64,000 bases of DNA from Melampsora larici-populina 98AG31. Lineage: Eukaryota > Basidiomycota > Pucciniomycetes > Pucciniales > Melampsoraceae. Location of the stretch: NCBI RefSeq assembly GCF_000204055.1, contig NW_006768775.1, positions 372,001 through 436,000 on the forward strand, given 5' to 3'. A program made the translations under genes and the position numbers. Each line of letters starts with the position of its first letter. Within the stretch, counting starts at the first letter, position 1. The notes under the pieces were generated by a model. That model made no database searches. It was not told the origin of the DNA and saw nothing but the letters and a program-made list of their open reading frames with translations. Shown here piece by piece: positions 1-11,261 of the stretch.

Positions 1-2
1 TT

Positions 3-664
3 GCAACTGTTTTTGCAACGTATTCACAAGGCGAGTCCATGGCAAAGGCAATTGCCTTGGTTAACGGCAAACCCAAACGACAACGGCCTGATAAGCAACA
101 GCCGAGTGATAAAATTAAAGTAGATCTAGGACGTCTCTTGGCAGCTATTACATGTGAGTGTTTTTGAGTATTTCATCCTTCCTTTATTTGTTATGCACAT
201 CTGATGCTCTGCTTGTGTTGGCAGACAAAACTCTGGGATACACTCCCCCTCAGGCTTTTCCACAGACTGCTGACCCGGTATCTGAAGTAAAAAAAAGGGC
301 CTTACCACTCTCTATTGGTCTTGCCGAAGGATCAAGACTGACGGACGAAAAGCTGGCCGTTGGATTCAAGAAGATGCAATCTACAACCCGACTTGAGTGG
401 ATCAATGACATCAAAGACGGTAAATTTCGCTTAACAAAATTGAGGGTTGGGTCTGATGAGGCAATTGGCGAGCCGGTGACTTTAGATGATAACGAAATAG
501 AGGCAGCTTTGGCTACTACTCCTCGCGCGATGGATAAGGTGGTAGGCTCAATTGATAACAATCCCAGTGCTGAGTCTAATTCAAATCAAGCAGCAAACAA
601 GAATAAAAATGGAGGTGAAAGTGATTCCACAATCGAAAGTGATGATGGTGAGGAAGAAGACTGA
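3..664 (+). CDS. 3' part of an unrecognised gene with an acidic C-terminal tail
   Basis: Frame 3 is open from the window edge to 153, then a 71-base intron (154-224, GTGAGT..GGCAG) leads in phase 1 to an exon ending at a TGA at 662-664. Splicing joins AAIT to YKTLGYTPPQ without a break. The visible protein has a basic stretch (KPKRQRPDKQQ), a middle part rich in charged residues, and a tail that ends SDSTIESDDGEEED. No family is recognised and no membrane segment is seen. The 5' part lies outside the window, so the start is unknown. The basic then acidic composition would fit a nuclear protein, but that is only inference; a mobile-element accessory protein is also possible. Confidence 0.55.
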
Positions 665-1883
665 TCGTCTAACTGGATTTCATGAGTTGTTGTTTAAGCT
701 ATACAAACTAAATAAACTTGCTATACAAGCTATATAAATTTCTAGTCTGATGATACAATTAAATACGTTTTTTTGTTTTCAATTTTTTTTGTTTTCAATT
801 TTTTTATACTGTCATCGAAGGATGCGAAGTTTCTCATGTTAGATCGGAGCGAGCTATCAGATGTTTTACAAATTGGATGATACAATTAAAAACCTTGCCT
901 GTTTCTTTTCAACGTTTCTATTTTCTTTTTAGTGTTTCTTTTCAATTTCATCAAAGGATGAAAAGTGTCGTGTCTTATGTTAGATCCAGCTATCGGATGT
1001 TAAGAAATTTGTTCTTGTTTCTTTTCACCGTTTCTTTTTTATGTTTGAAGTTTCTTTTTAGGAAGCGAAAGTATCAAATGTTACAAATCTGATGAACCCG
1101 TTAAAAAAACTATTTGTTTTGTGTTTCTTGTTCAGCAAGCTATGCGATGAGAAAGCAAGTGAGATTTTCCTCATGTGAAGCGCAACACTGTTGTTGCGCA
1201 AATGATTAAAAATTTGGGTACGAGATGAGTCTGCGCCCCTAATAAAATCTTGACCAGACTCGGGCGAAGAACTGACTGGGTGTAATTGCGATTCTGGCCA
1301 GATGACGCCAGATCAGCTCTTCTCTCTGAGTTCAAAGGTTCGATTTCTGACCAGATGAGGCCAGATTGATTCCCCCCCTCCGAGTGCGAAAATTCAAATT
1401 TCGACCAGATGAGGCTGACCTCTCCACAGTAGCAATTGTAGGCATCAGAGGCCAGTTACCAATAACTTATCCCCTTTTTGTTAACAGCTCCAAGCGGTAT
1501 CTAACCTAAATAACATCTTGTATGTCAATTAAGCTCACATGGTGATGAATCTACTCGTTGAAACCGAGTATTGCTCCCTCATATACTAATGAGTGGTGGC
1601 TGATTTGAAAAATGGAACAACAATTGTGAGCATTTGTAACAATCACATTGGCCTCCTTTTCTTTTCATTGAAATGTTTCATGATGGTCTTTTGACAATTT
1701 CATCCTTGATAAGGTATGCAGGAGATATTATAGTGATACGACACCAATGTGTATGTACAACGGGTAAGATCATTTGTAATGAGGAGTGCAGATGAGTGCA
1801 GATGGCATTTCCTCTGATTATAGTGTTATGTGCAGTGTCATGAATTTCGAGTGAAAGTTTTGAGTTTAAAGTCCTGTTAATGA
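665..1883. other. AT-rich 3' flank with degenerate repeats; no gene seen
   Basis: From about 740 to 1110 three degenerate copies of a unit follow each other; each contains a GATGATACAATTAAA-like string and a TTAGATC..AGCTATC.GATGTT-like string between T-rich tracts. From about 1290 to 1420 the string CCAGATGA.GCCAGAT or close variants recurs three times at about 65-base spacing. No open frame with gene-like composition is seen. Confidence 0.4.
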
Positions 1884-2122
1884 CAGATGAATCTGTGAGC
1901 TGTAGTCAGATTGATCTGCCACAGTCATGGCTATGTTGATAGCCATGACTGTAGCAGATGAGTCTGACTACAACTCACAGATTCCATCTGCTGTCAGATT
2001 TGGTCAGATGAGTAGTCAGATTGATCTGCCACAGTCATGGCTATGTTGATAGCCGTGACTGTAGCAGATGAGTCTGACTACAACTCGCAGATTCCATCTG
2101 CTGTCAGATTTGGTCAGATGAG
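1884..2122. repeat. Tandem pair of long hairpins, 110-base period
   Basis: Positions 1902-2011 and 2012-2121 are near-identical direct repeats. Each unit contains an imperfect palindrome; in the first, the arm 1884-1933 pairs with 1940-1990 around the loop TGTTGA with few mismatches (GTAGTCAGA.T.ATCTGC in one arm against its complement in the other). In the second copy one arm reads AGCCGTGACTG instead of AGCCATGACTG. The layout fits a foldback or MITE-like element duplicated in tandem. Confidence 0.7.
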
Positions 2123-2373
2123 CCTGGCTCTGCCTGATCTTGGGATTTTTACACTAATACAACCATTTTAAGGCATTGAAGGTGATGATGGTCTGTGCAT
2201 CCCCTCTTTAGGTGTTCAGGTCATGCCTGATGACACATGAAATGAAGATTGATCATAAGTAAACTTGGTGAGAAATGACTTTGCATTTCGAAAAATTTCT
2301 TCAGATGACTCTGCTCGATCTGTCTTCATCTGCAGGCGGTTTTTCGGCTATAGGCCGTTGATAATGCACTACG

Positions 2374-3153
2374 TTATCTTCGGGTACACGCCGGGCTTTC
2401 TCGGTGCCACAGGTGGGTGACTGGATTGAATTTTCTTAGCATGATTGATCTGAAGGTTACGTATTGGGCCGTTCGTCGGCCTTGTCTGAATAGTTCATCG
2501 AGGGCGAACATGGCATCGTGAGCTTTGAACTTATCGTTGATCATATCCCTGAGGTTCTGATCGATGGTACAGTGGATGACTCAACCAGCACAGCGATCGA
2601 TCTGCATCTGCACCGGCGAGTTCTCGTCTGGTCGCTTCGAGTTCCAGTAGTCTTGGATACCAGTCATATCGAAGACAGCTCTGGATGTACGTAGTTTCCA
2701 TCGAGAGATGTTCGATCCATCCAGTTTGAGGTGATCTACGTCTTCGATGAATTTATGAACGTTGTCGTGCTTCGTTCCGAGTTCTTTCAGTTTTTCAGCA
2801 GTAGGGTCTAATTGAGACATGATGACAGTTTGTTCGGCGTCGTGGTCTGAAAGTTCTTCAGTCTGCGTGCGTTGTCTAGATCTTTTAGTAACGTTTTTGG
2901 TAAAGTGTTTATCGGCAGGAGGTTGATTTAAAAGGAGATGTGATGGAGGTGATTGTACGAAGATGTTGTTGGGGGGGTTACGTTCCGTTCCACCGGCTGG
3001 GGTGTTCTCCCTAGTCGATGTGGACGGATCCGCTGGTTCTGCCGATTCGGATCTCGATCTGGATTGTGATCGGGAATGCGATTTCGATTGGGCACGAGTC
3101 TGAGGTCCTGATGTGGATTGCAACTTCTTTGGTGGAGTACGAGGAATTGACAT
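2374..3153 (-). pseudogene. Copia-type retrotransposon Gag fragment with in-frame stop
   Basis: The frame starts with ATG at 3151-3153 and runs 190 codons to a TGA at 2581-2583, then continues in the same frame for about 69 codons to a TAA at 2374. The N-terminus is a low-complexity S/R/T-rich region. It is followed by DHLKLDGSNISRWKLRTSR and IQDYW, the pattern of the N-terminal Gag domain of Ty1/copia elements, where the W of the LDG..NY..W motif is typical. The stop lies where Gag proteins usually carry a tryptophan, so TGG to TGA is likely. Protease, integrase and reverse transcriptase are absent, so this is a 5' remnant. Confidence 0.65.
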
Positions 3154-3430
3154 AAGTTCGGTAGCTGATGGCGGTCAGTCTTACACTATGAGCGTAGCGA
3201 AATAACGATAAAAACGTTGAAACGGTTCGTTTATGCGGTAACGCAGCTCATAACCTATAGCGAATAGGACGGCGGCGGGGTCAGTTCTTACTCCGAGACG
3301 TTGGCTTCCACAACAGATGATGATGTGGAAGCTTCCGCCGAGGAGAAGAGAACATATCTACTACAAGCTGTACAACTATCACGTGACTGCCTGTGGTGCA
3401 GTTGTGTAACCCCATAACTCTACAACAAGA
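3154..3430 (-). other. Leader and possible LTR of the copia remnant
   Basis: Upstream of the Gag fragment, read on the minus strand, the stretch contains a possible LTR start TGTTGTAGAG near 3428 and a leader just before the Gag ATG. A second LTR and target duplication are not found here, so the borders are not established. Confidence 0.3.
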
Positions 3431-3460
3431 ATGATGACGGTTCCAATTTAAGAGCATCGC

Positions 3461-3832
3461 CTGCGGCTAGGGGTATGACCCGGCCCTGAAGTGTCAGGGC
3501 CGGCCCCGGGGCCGATTCAGGCCCGGCCTCGGCCACGCAATACTCAAGGATGCTGCCGGGCAGCACCGGGCAGGCCCTGGCTCGGACCATCCCCTTGAAA
3601 GCGTGTTTGAGAGCTCGGGAAGGATGCTTGATGACGTCAATTTTTCCAAAAGATTGCCTCCATAAAGATTTTTTGCGACGGCCCCGGCCCCGAGTAGCCC
3701 TGTACCGGGGCCTTTTTTGCTATTCCCAGGCTGGACTTGAGGCCCCGGGCTCGGCCTCGACCTCACCTAGAAAACGCTCGGGCACACTCGGCCGGTCAGG
3801 GCCAGGGCCGGGTCATAGCCCTACCTGCGGCC
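3461..3832. mobile_element. GC-rich MITE-like element with inverted ends
   Basis: The left end TAGGGGTATGACCCGGCC (from about 3472) is repeated in inverse at the right end (GGCCGGGTCATAGCCCTA, to about 3820) with one mismatch in 18. The interior is dense in GGCC/CCGG palindromes, in strong contrast to the AT-rich surroundings. Open frames inside look like by-products of GC richness and are not called. No target duplication was established. Confidence 0.55.
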
Positions 3833-3863
3833 TAAACGAGAACGAGGGGCTATCGGGACAACC

Positions 3864-4010
3864 CTGACAGCAACGCAGCAACAGTGACTGCACTGGTACC
3901 GGTACCGTTCAGTACCGTCACTAACCAGGTGAGTGCCGTACCTAGGAGTACCGTACCCGGTGTCGGCTACAGTACTGGAAGGGCTGAAATAGGGTTTTGG
4001 TCATCAGGTA
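3864..4010. repeat. GGTACC-rich repeat block, left
   Basis: The block is rich in GGTACC, GTACCGTACC and CAGTACTG palindromes. Its outer end CTGACAGCAACGCAGCAACAG matches, inverted and with two mismatches, 10745-10766. These may be ends of one larger element enclosing the hAT gene, but the match is short. Confidence 0.45.
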
Positions 4011-4059
4011 CGGGAAGAGGTTAGGCACAGAAGAGGCTGTTTTGAAATTAAGAGTTTTA

Positions 4060-4263
4060 CAGCCGTTCCAAGAAAGGTTGACAACTTTTTTTTGGAGAAA
4101 GTTGTCTCCGCAGCGGCTAAAACCAAAGACAAAACTTGATTACAGGTTTATTATTTCCTGTATTCTTCCAATTAGCGGAGAGACAAAATCAAGTGAGGGA
4201 CAAAACCCGGGTTTTGCACATTGGCAAGATTTCCAAAAAAATCAATCTTTGTTGGAACAGCTG
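4060..4263 (+). mobile_element. TA-flanked MITE, copy 1
   Basis: The element begins CAGCCGTTCCAA and ends TTGGAACAGCTG, which is its inverse with one mismatch, and is flanked by TA on both sides (4058-4059 and 4264-4265). A 215-base inverted relative lies at 11047-11261 and shares the internal string CCCGGGTTTTG. TA duplication and about 200 bp size fit a non-autonomous Tc1/mariner or pogo-type element. Confidence 0.7.
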
Positions 4264-4689
4264 TATATTTTGAATCTTTTTTATTTTATAAAAAGTGCTA
4301 AACGCTGGATGGCCCCGAGGGGTCTGAGCGAATTGCAGTGTAAGAATAAGCCACAACTTGAGGCCCTGAGGGCGGCCTATAAACTACAATAAGAAAATAA
4401 CCGAGTTGAAACGGGAGGGAGGGCGGGAAACAAAAATTTGTAATAAAAACGAAGAGAACACTACAATTTTTTGTTGATAATGCTAAGGATGAATTCAAAT
4501 CGGTAAAGAAGAAAACAATGAAGTGGGACAAACGGATCTGAGAAAGCTTCAGAGATGAGAAACGAGATTTGACAAAAACCTTTGAAAACCGTTACAAGAT
4601 CTCTACCATTTGACACATGATTCTTTGAAGATGAGTAAGATTCAAAATGACTCTTTGATTCGATTTCGCATCTCCCTAAGCCACTACCT

Positions 4690-4860
4690 ATTCCCCTCGG
4701 TTAAAACAAGTCCCAACCACAAGTACCAGGTACAGTTCCGGGAATCTAGGTAAGGTACCGGAACTGCAGAGTATTGGTACCCGTCATCAAGGCTACTGTA
4801 ACGTACCGTACCTGTACAGTACCCAGATACCCAAACCAGCCAGGGGGCAATTGAGGGCGA
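4690..4860. repeat. GGTACC-rich repeat block, inner left
   Basis: Second block with GTACC, GGTACCGG and CGTACCGTACC strings, similar in composition to 3864-4010 and 10470-10790. It lies between copy 1 of the TA-flanked MITE and the hAT gene. No coding. Confidence 0.4.
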
Positions 4861-5206
4861 CTGGTGTGTTTTAGTATAACACCACCAAGATACCCATCTG
4901 GCCAACAAGTAAGTCGTTTTGAGCTAATATAACTCCTTGCGTTGTTTCATTCACCGAACTAATGTATGATATTCTACTTCCAGGCTCATGGGTTTTTTAT
5001 TCCACGTTCGAGTGTCACGAAGTGGAGGGAACTGCTATAATAGCAGGCCCTTGCTACCACATCGAACATTTGTCCCGTTTCTCATTCTAATTCTTTCCTT
5101 CCATTCCATTTATTCTCCTTCAAAGTCCTCATTGTCTGATTTTCCCTCTATTTCCTTTACTCTTCAATCCTAGGTTATCCAGTTTGTCCAAACACCACCT
5201 AAACAT

Positions 5207-8200
5207 GTCTTCCTCATTGCAAACAAACTGCCGTAGTACTCGTCCCTCTCCAGCTAGAAATCAATCTCACATGATAACATTGCCTGGCGATTCTTGCCGT
5301 TCTTTTCATCGTGAAGATGTTGGATCCGAATCAGATGTTTCAGTTCAACCACGCATTACTAGTAAGAAACGCAAATGAACTCCATCAGATTATGACATGA
5401 GGACCACGGTGATGAATCCAAATCTGCTGTTGAAGAAATCCTCCCACCGGCATTGAAGAAACCTTCTCGATCTACTTTGACTGCTTTGAAACCTTCTCGA
5501 TCTCAATCAACTTTGACTGCTTTGAAACCTTCTCCATCTCGATCATCTTTGACTTCTTCAAAACCTTCTGGATCTACTTCGACTTCTTCTAAACACAAGT
5601 CGGCACCCAAGAAAGCTTTGAGAAGTTCCAAAGTCGCCAGCCAAGCAACAAAACAAACCCAAGCACCCGCTGCACCTGCTTCGAGTTCAATGAAGCTTAA
5701 GATGGACCTGGTTCAAGACTCAGACGACGAGAACCGCAAAGTTGTCAAAGAAATCAAAGACATTGACGAAACTGAAGAAGATGATCAGTACGATCCTGTG
5801 AGGGATTACTATGATGAGGGGTTCCAAGGTCCCAAAGATGTAAGAATTTTCATTCATCCTCATTTCTAAGCTTTCTTTTATTTGACGTTTTATTGATTCA
5901 TTCCATTGTTATCATCTCGCATTCAATTCTTTCTCACCATGATCTTCAGCCCCCGGGTGTAAAGGGCACCTTTTGCTGCAAGTTTTGCAAAGCCAACGTT
6001 TGCAGTGCAGGAGGTACCTCCGGCCTACGGGTTGACTGCGATGGATCCAAGCAGCTAACGAAGTCTGGGAAGGCAGGATGCAAGCAGAGGAATTCAGCCA
6101 TCGAGGCTGGATGCTTGCTTCCTCCCACTGAATTTGAACGTCAAAATGCAGCTGCCAACACTGCAGAAGGTCAAACCTCGATCTTGACCTATGCACACGT
6201 TGTTCCCAAGTTTGACAACAAGATCCTTGATCAAATGCTTGGAATGCGGGTGATCAGGACGGCTCAACTGTGGTGCCAAGTCAAAGACCCGTATCTGCGG
6301 GCTTCTTTCAGGTATGCTAACCCCAACGCTCACTTGTTGGGCAGAATGTGGGTTGCCCGGTGTGGTAATCAATCTATGAGACCAATCAAAAAATCAAAAA
6401 AATCAAATTTTGAATTACATCAATTATATTACATGTATTTAATCCTTACATACTCAATTTATATGAACAAACTTATCAAGATCAGTATAAACTATTAACA
6501 AACAGATTACAAAAAGAAAGAAAGAAAAAAACATAAGAAAAACTTGAAAATATAGGTATACAGGTTGAGAAATGGTTTTTAGGGTAGTGATATTAGGTTT
6601 ATGGGTTTAGTAGGGTTAGAATACGAAAGAGGAGCATTGTTTTAGTCAGCAACAACTTTAATCTTGGTGGTTGATAAGAGAAGATAAAAGCTATTAAGGA
6701 AATGGGAAAAAGTCGAAATTGGTAAACAAGGGTTTACAGGTAGTTTTACATATGTAACAGTGGTATTAGTAATGAATGAGGTTGCCAAGAGTGTTTTTAG
6801 GGATTTCCACGGTTAGATATTTCTGTGTAATGTTACATAAGGGAAGAAAGGCTTAGTAAAAGGTGTGAAAAGTGAAGAAAATAGGTGAAAATGGTCGAAA
6901 ATGAAGGTTTTCAGATGATTACATGTGTCAAATGACGTCAGAGCATAATGAGTAATAGTTCATTCGACGCAGAATCATCAAATTCATAATGTACAATCTT
7001 TAAATCATTAGTTACATAGGTGTATGACAAAAGTTATAAGGAATCAAAGGATTTGATTACACATCAACAAGATCACAAATCATTAATAACTAGCAATTAC
7101 ATCATTGAAATGATGAATCGTGATAAGATCAAATCAGTATTCATTCTAGAACATCCAAATCACAGCATATACACAGCATATCCACACCATTTGATCATAA
7201 GAATAGGGATTAGTCATGTTTTACTGGTCAAATTAGTAATAAATCTGATCAGATGATGAATAGAAGATCACATTACATCATAGTAATGATCATAATGGGT
7301 TGGTGAGCTACTGATGGCTAAATTTAGGAATGTAGAGAGTGGTTGAATCATTGGATCATAGCTGTTTACCAACATTTTAGTCATCTTTTGGTTTTTTAGA
7401 TGGCAAAGAGGATTTTTAAGAGCTGTTTACCACTTTAACAATTTGTATTGATGTGTTTATAAACTTGTGTCTCTTGTGCGAAATCATGTTTCCTTTCTTC
7501 TTCATCTCTTACATAGCATTAATCATTTTTATCATTATAAACTTATTAGAGCAGTACTAGGTCACTCAAATCAGCCCTTCATTAGAGGAGAAATTTGTTT
7601 TATGTGCTTTATATGACACTGTCATTCTGGAATAATATCAAAAGATATTGAGCTTATTTTTCAACATTTTGACTCGACTGGAATAACACTTTAAATGTGT
7701 TGAGCTTATTTCTCGGGTGCTTTTTATCAAGATACTTTTCTCTTATTATCAAAGACCTAGTTATATTTCTCTGTTATCAGGAGACTTTAACAACAAAGCC
7801 CAGTTTGTTAAAGATTCTCAGAAAGAGCAGTCTCAGACACCTTCTTTAGATCTATTATATCTTCAGATTATCCTCTTTCAAAGCACTGTATAGCCCTTGT
7901 TGTGCTATAAGTACTACACCGGTTTGCGCATGAGGCGTATATGGAAATGAGAGCTGTGGTTTTTGGCGAACTCAAGGTGAGCGATGATTTTAGATTTTCT
8001 TCATTTTCCTCCTCTATAAACATGAATAATGATGTCTATATTGTTTGTCTTTATTCAGGCTCTTACCAGCAAATTCGGACTGATACATGATGCATGGACC
8101 ACCAAGGGCAATCGTTATGGATTCCTTGGGGCCACTGTGACTTTTGTAACGAAGGAGTGGAGGTTTGTGACACGTCACCTGTGCCTTAAGCTGATTGCCT

Positions 8201-10307
8201 GGCACCACAAGGGTGATTGGCTCGCGGAGCCGTTGATCAATCTTTTGACCAAACACGGCATCCATACAAAGATAAGTTGTCTCCTTTTTCTACTTTCATT
8301 TCATTCAATTGTTTTTTTGCTCATCTGATTTCTGATATCCACATGTTGGCACAGACTCACAACTCCGGCAGCAACAACAATACCTTAGACAAAGCCATGC
8401 AAGTGCGATTGACAAAGCACAGTGCCGATCTTAATGAGATCTTTGAATGGAATCATGAGAAGCACCGAGTTCGGTGTGTCTGCCACAAGCTGGCACTAAT
8501 GGTCAACGCTGGACTGCAAGGCCTGGGAATCAAAGCTCCACCACCACCCCTGGTCAAATCAACAATGTTGGGCAACTTTCCTATACCAACAAACACTCTT
8601 CAATCTATCCCCGAGGAAGAAGAGTCGATAAATGGTGAACAAGCCACCTCCCAGTCTCCCGAGGACGAGAGCCAACTGGATGCAGAGGTTGACGACACTG
8701 ATCTCAAGTCATCTGAAGCTCAAGACACCGAGGATTGGTATGAAGTTAAGGACGGCCCGCATGCTGAACCTGAAGTGACATGTGAGGATGTTGAGATGCA
8801 GGCTAGCGATCGTAATGAGGCCAACGCAGTCCACGGTTTGATCAATAAGGTTGGTAATCAATTGTCTTATCATATTGACGAATCCATACGATTTATATTG
8901 ACATTCTAAATCAATTTTTGTTCCTAGCTTGATGCAATTGGGCGAAAGATCGGCGGCTCGGCAGTCATGTGTGGGCTATTTGACACCATGTGTCTATCTA
9001 TGCTTTCCAAAAAGCTCCCTTGACCAATTCCTGGTTATGGAATCAGGTGGAATGTCAAACTAAAATGCTGGAGACGACTTTATAATGCGCGTGAGGTAAG
9101 TGATTAGTCTGAAGCTCTAGCTCTATCTTTCTCTATAGATTCTTACTATGTTGAATTTTAGGTGATCGATCAAATCCTCAAGGAAGATCAGATGGTTCCA
9201 CCTCGAAAAGGCAACCATCAAGCCCGTCCTGGCGAGGCTCCATTACCACCTGATGTGCATTGTCCCCGTGGTATTTTCAACAAAGTGATGATCACTCCAG
9301 ATGAATGGCGTCAAGTGCAAGATATCATGGAGATACTTCAGGTAAATATCCATGACTTTCTTCTGGGTCATGGATTAGATGAATTGGCATTGACACTAGC
9401 AATATATCATGGCGTTATTTCAGGATTCTGAAGATCTCACCAAATTCTTTGAACAAGACGGACCGACAGGATCTTTAGTCATCCGTGAATACGTTCAGCT
9501 TAAGAAGAAGATTCAGAAGAAAATCGATGGGACCAAGTCACGGGCCAAACCACTTTTTCCAATGTATCACGCGATGTTAGTGCGTGTCGAAGCCTACCTC
9601 AAAGAGGCTCTTGCCTCGGACACACTTATCCTTGCTACAATCATGCATCCAAGTCTGCGCTTAGATTATTTTGACTATGCCTTTGGAACCGGCTCAACTC
9701 AAACAACTTACGCCAAAAATCTCATTGAAACAGCTTATGAAAAAACTAAGAGTGAACTCGAAGTCCACGGTCCATACACATCAAAATCATCTTCAACTGC
9801 TGCGAAATCAGGACACTCTCTAGGCACGACCGATGAAGATTTCCTTCGGCACAAAGAGCAGCATCGAAAGAACACAGCTAACGAGCTTCGTTCTTACTTA
9901 GAGATGGCAGAAGAGCCCGCCCTGGAGGTGGGAGAGAATCCGCACCTAGCTCTGGCATGGTGGAGTGTGAGTAATTATTTTCATACTTCTTTGTCATCCA
10001 ACCAACTGACTGATGTCTTGTCCTTTTGAAGGTGAACGAAGGGAAGTATCCTATCCTCAGCCACCTTGCACGCGACTATCTGGCAATCAGTGGGACGGCA
10101 TGCGCTGTTGAGAGATCCTTCTCATCGGCTGCCGATGTTTGCACAGCTGATTGCAGCTCCCTCTTGCCTCGGCCAATCGAAAGGCTGGTTTCTGGACGTA
10201 TGTGGTCGGTAGAAGGCGTAGAGATCAAAGGTAAGTTTCAACAGGCATCAGATGCCATGAAACTTTGTCTTGAGAATGATGGAAAGGCTCGGAAACGACG
10301 GGGTTGA
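5207..10307 (+). pseudogene. hAT-family transposase gene, disrupted
   Basis: About eight exons can be followed. An S/K-rich N-terminal part (5207-5839) is followed by a BED-like zinc finger (GTFCCKFCKANVC, with NSAIEAGCLLPPTE after it). Then come the catalytic-core segment GLIHDAWTTKGNRYGFLGAT, the conserved C..H motif RCVCHKLALMVNAG, and the C-terminal dimerisation domain (YPILSHLARDYLAISGTACA then VERSFSSAADVC) in the last exon, 10032-10307. Faults: a TGA after KKRK at about 5376, a single-base loss near 5396 that shifts frame, an AAG|ATAAGT sequence where a GTAAGT donor is expected (about 8271), a TGA near 9021, and the 1.56 kb insertion at 6361-7918. Deleting that insertion rejoins the reading frame. 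A dead autonomous copy. Confidence 0.85.
6361..7918 (+). mobile_element. Non-coding TG..CA element in the hAT gene, copy 1
   Basis: The element begins TGTGGTAATC and ends AGTACTACA, with short inverted ends TGTRGTA. It is flanked by CCGG on both sides (CCGGT if the T is counted to the duplication: 6357-6361 and 7919-7923). Removing it restores the hAT exon in frame (VAR|FAHEAYMEM). It has no coding capacity. A second copy of nearly the same unnested length lies inverted at 51820-55571. The TG..CA ends, 4-5 base duplication and 1.56 kb size suggest a solo LTR; a small LTR-type non-autonomous element is the alternative. Confidence 0.7.
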
Positions 10308-10469
10308 TATTATTATCAGTATTGCTCTTGAGTTGTTTTTTTTCTCAACTTTCATCATAATAATAAGGTCTATTTGGTCTATTCTCTCTATTGTCCTGTT
10401 ATCTGTTTAATCCTCTTTTTTCCTTTTCCTTTTACAATGTGAATATCTTCTTGTTTCGTGATATGGTTC

Positions 10470-10790
10470 AAGATACTGTGAAGGTACTAGGCGCGGTACT
10501 GTGCCGTACCTGCGCAGGCACCCCACTGTACCGTACCGCCTTTTCTCGGGGAGGTACCGGTACTGTACCGTACCTACCCTATGTAAAAGCTACAATACTG
10601 GCGTTTAGGTCATAAGGCAAGCGCGCCCTGAAGGTACGGAACCGAGTACTGTGCGTGTAACCATGCACGGTACCCGGTACTTCTTTTCTGCAGTACCTTT
10701 TTTCAGCTACTGCACCGGTACCCCAGGTACGGAACCAGTTCCGTAACTGTTGCTGTGTTGCTGACAGTACTGTCAGGCCACTGACAGTCA
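10470..10790. repeat. GGTACC-rich repeat block, right
   Basis: Dense in GGTACC, GTACCGTACC, GGTACTGTACC and CAGTACTG. It shares with 3864-4010 the string GCTACA.TACTGG followed by GGTCAT.AGG, and its far end is the inverse of CTG.CAGCAAC.CAGCAACAG at 3864. Confidence 0.45.
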
Positions 10791-11046
10791 GGCCTTTCAG
10801 TGACCTTTCCCTCTCCCGTGAAAGCCAGCACATTCCTTTCACGCTTTCTTTCCGCCACGTCACATCCCCGATGAAAGCTTGGTGAGACCTTTCATTCATG
10901 TGACATACCGGTGTGACAGGCCGTGTTATTGTCCTCTGTCCTCTCCCCCCTTGTCTAATCCACACCTCCACTTAATCGATTACCACCTCTTCCACGGCCT
11001 TACCCCAAGTTGACCGCAACTGGATGCCTCCAAAAGACCAACATTA
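10791..11046. other. No gene seen
   Basis: Short stretch with CTGACAGTCAGG-type palindromes and pyrimidine tracts; open frames here have no recognisable content. Confidence 0.3.
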
Positions 11047-11261
11047 CAGCTGTTTCAACAAAGATCAATTTTTTTTGAAAATCTCGCCAATGTGCAAAAC
11101 CCGGGTTTTGTCCTGTTTTGTCCCTCACCCAATTTTGTCTCTCCGCTAATTGGAAGAATACAGAAAAGAATAAACCTGTAAATTGAGTTTTGTCTCTAGT
11201 TTTACCCGCTGCGGAGACAACTTTCTCCAAAAGAAGTTGTCAACCTTTCTTGAAACGGCTG
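11047..11261 (-). mobile_element. TA-flanked MITE, copy 2
   Basis: Inverted relative of 4060-4263. The ends CAGCTGTTTCAA and TTGAAACGGCTG are flanked by TA at 11045-11046 and 11262-11263. The middle carries AAAACCCGGGTTTTG and GTCTCTCCGC as in copy 1. The small length difference comes from indels. Confidence 0.7.

Noticed and set aside
3494..3867. Overlapping Pro/Arg/Gly-rich open frames on both strands
   Set aside because: They lie in the GC-rich inverted-end element, where stop codons are rare by composition; no protein-like pattern.
3997..4392. 131-codon plus frame
   Set aside because: It covers the non-coding TA-flanked MITE, and its relative at 11000-11230 is in a different phase with different content.
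7020..7256. 78-codon frame repeated at 52472-52675
   Set aside because: Similarity is due to the duplicated TG..CA element; frames are short and have different limits in the two copies.
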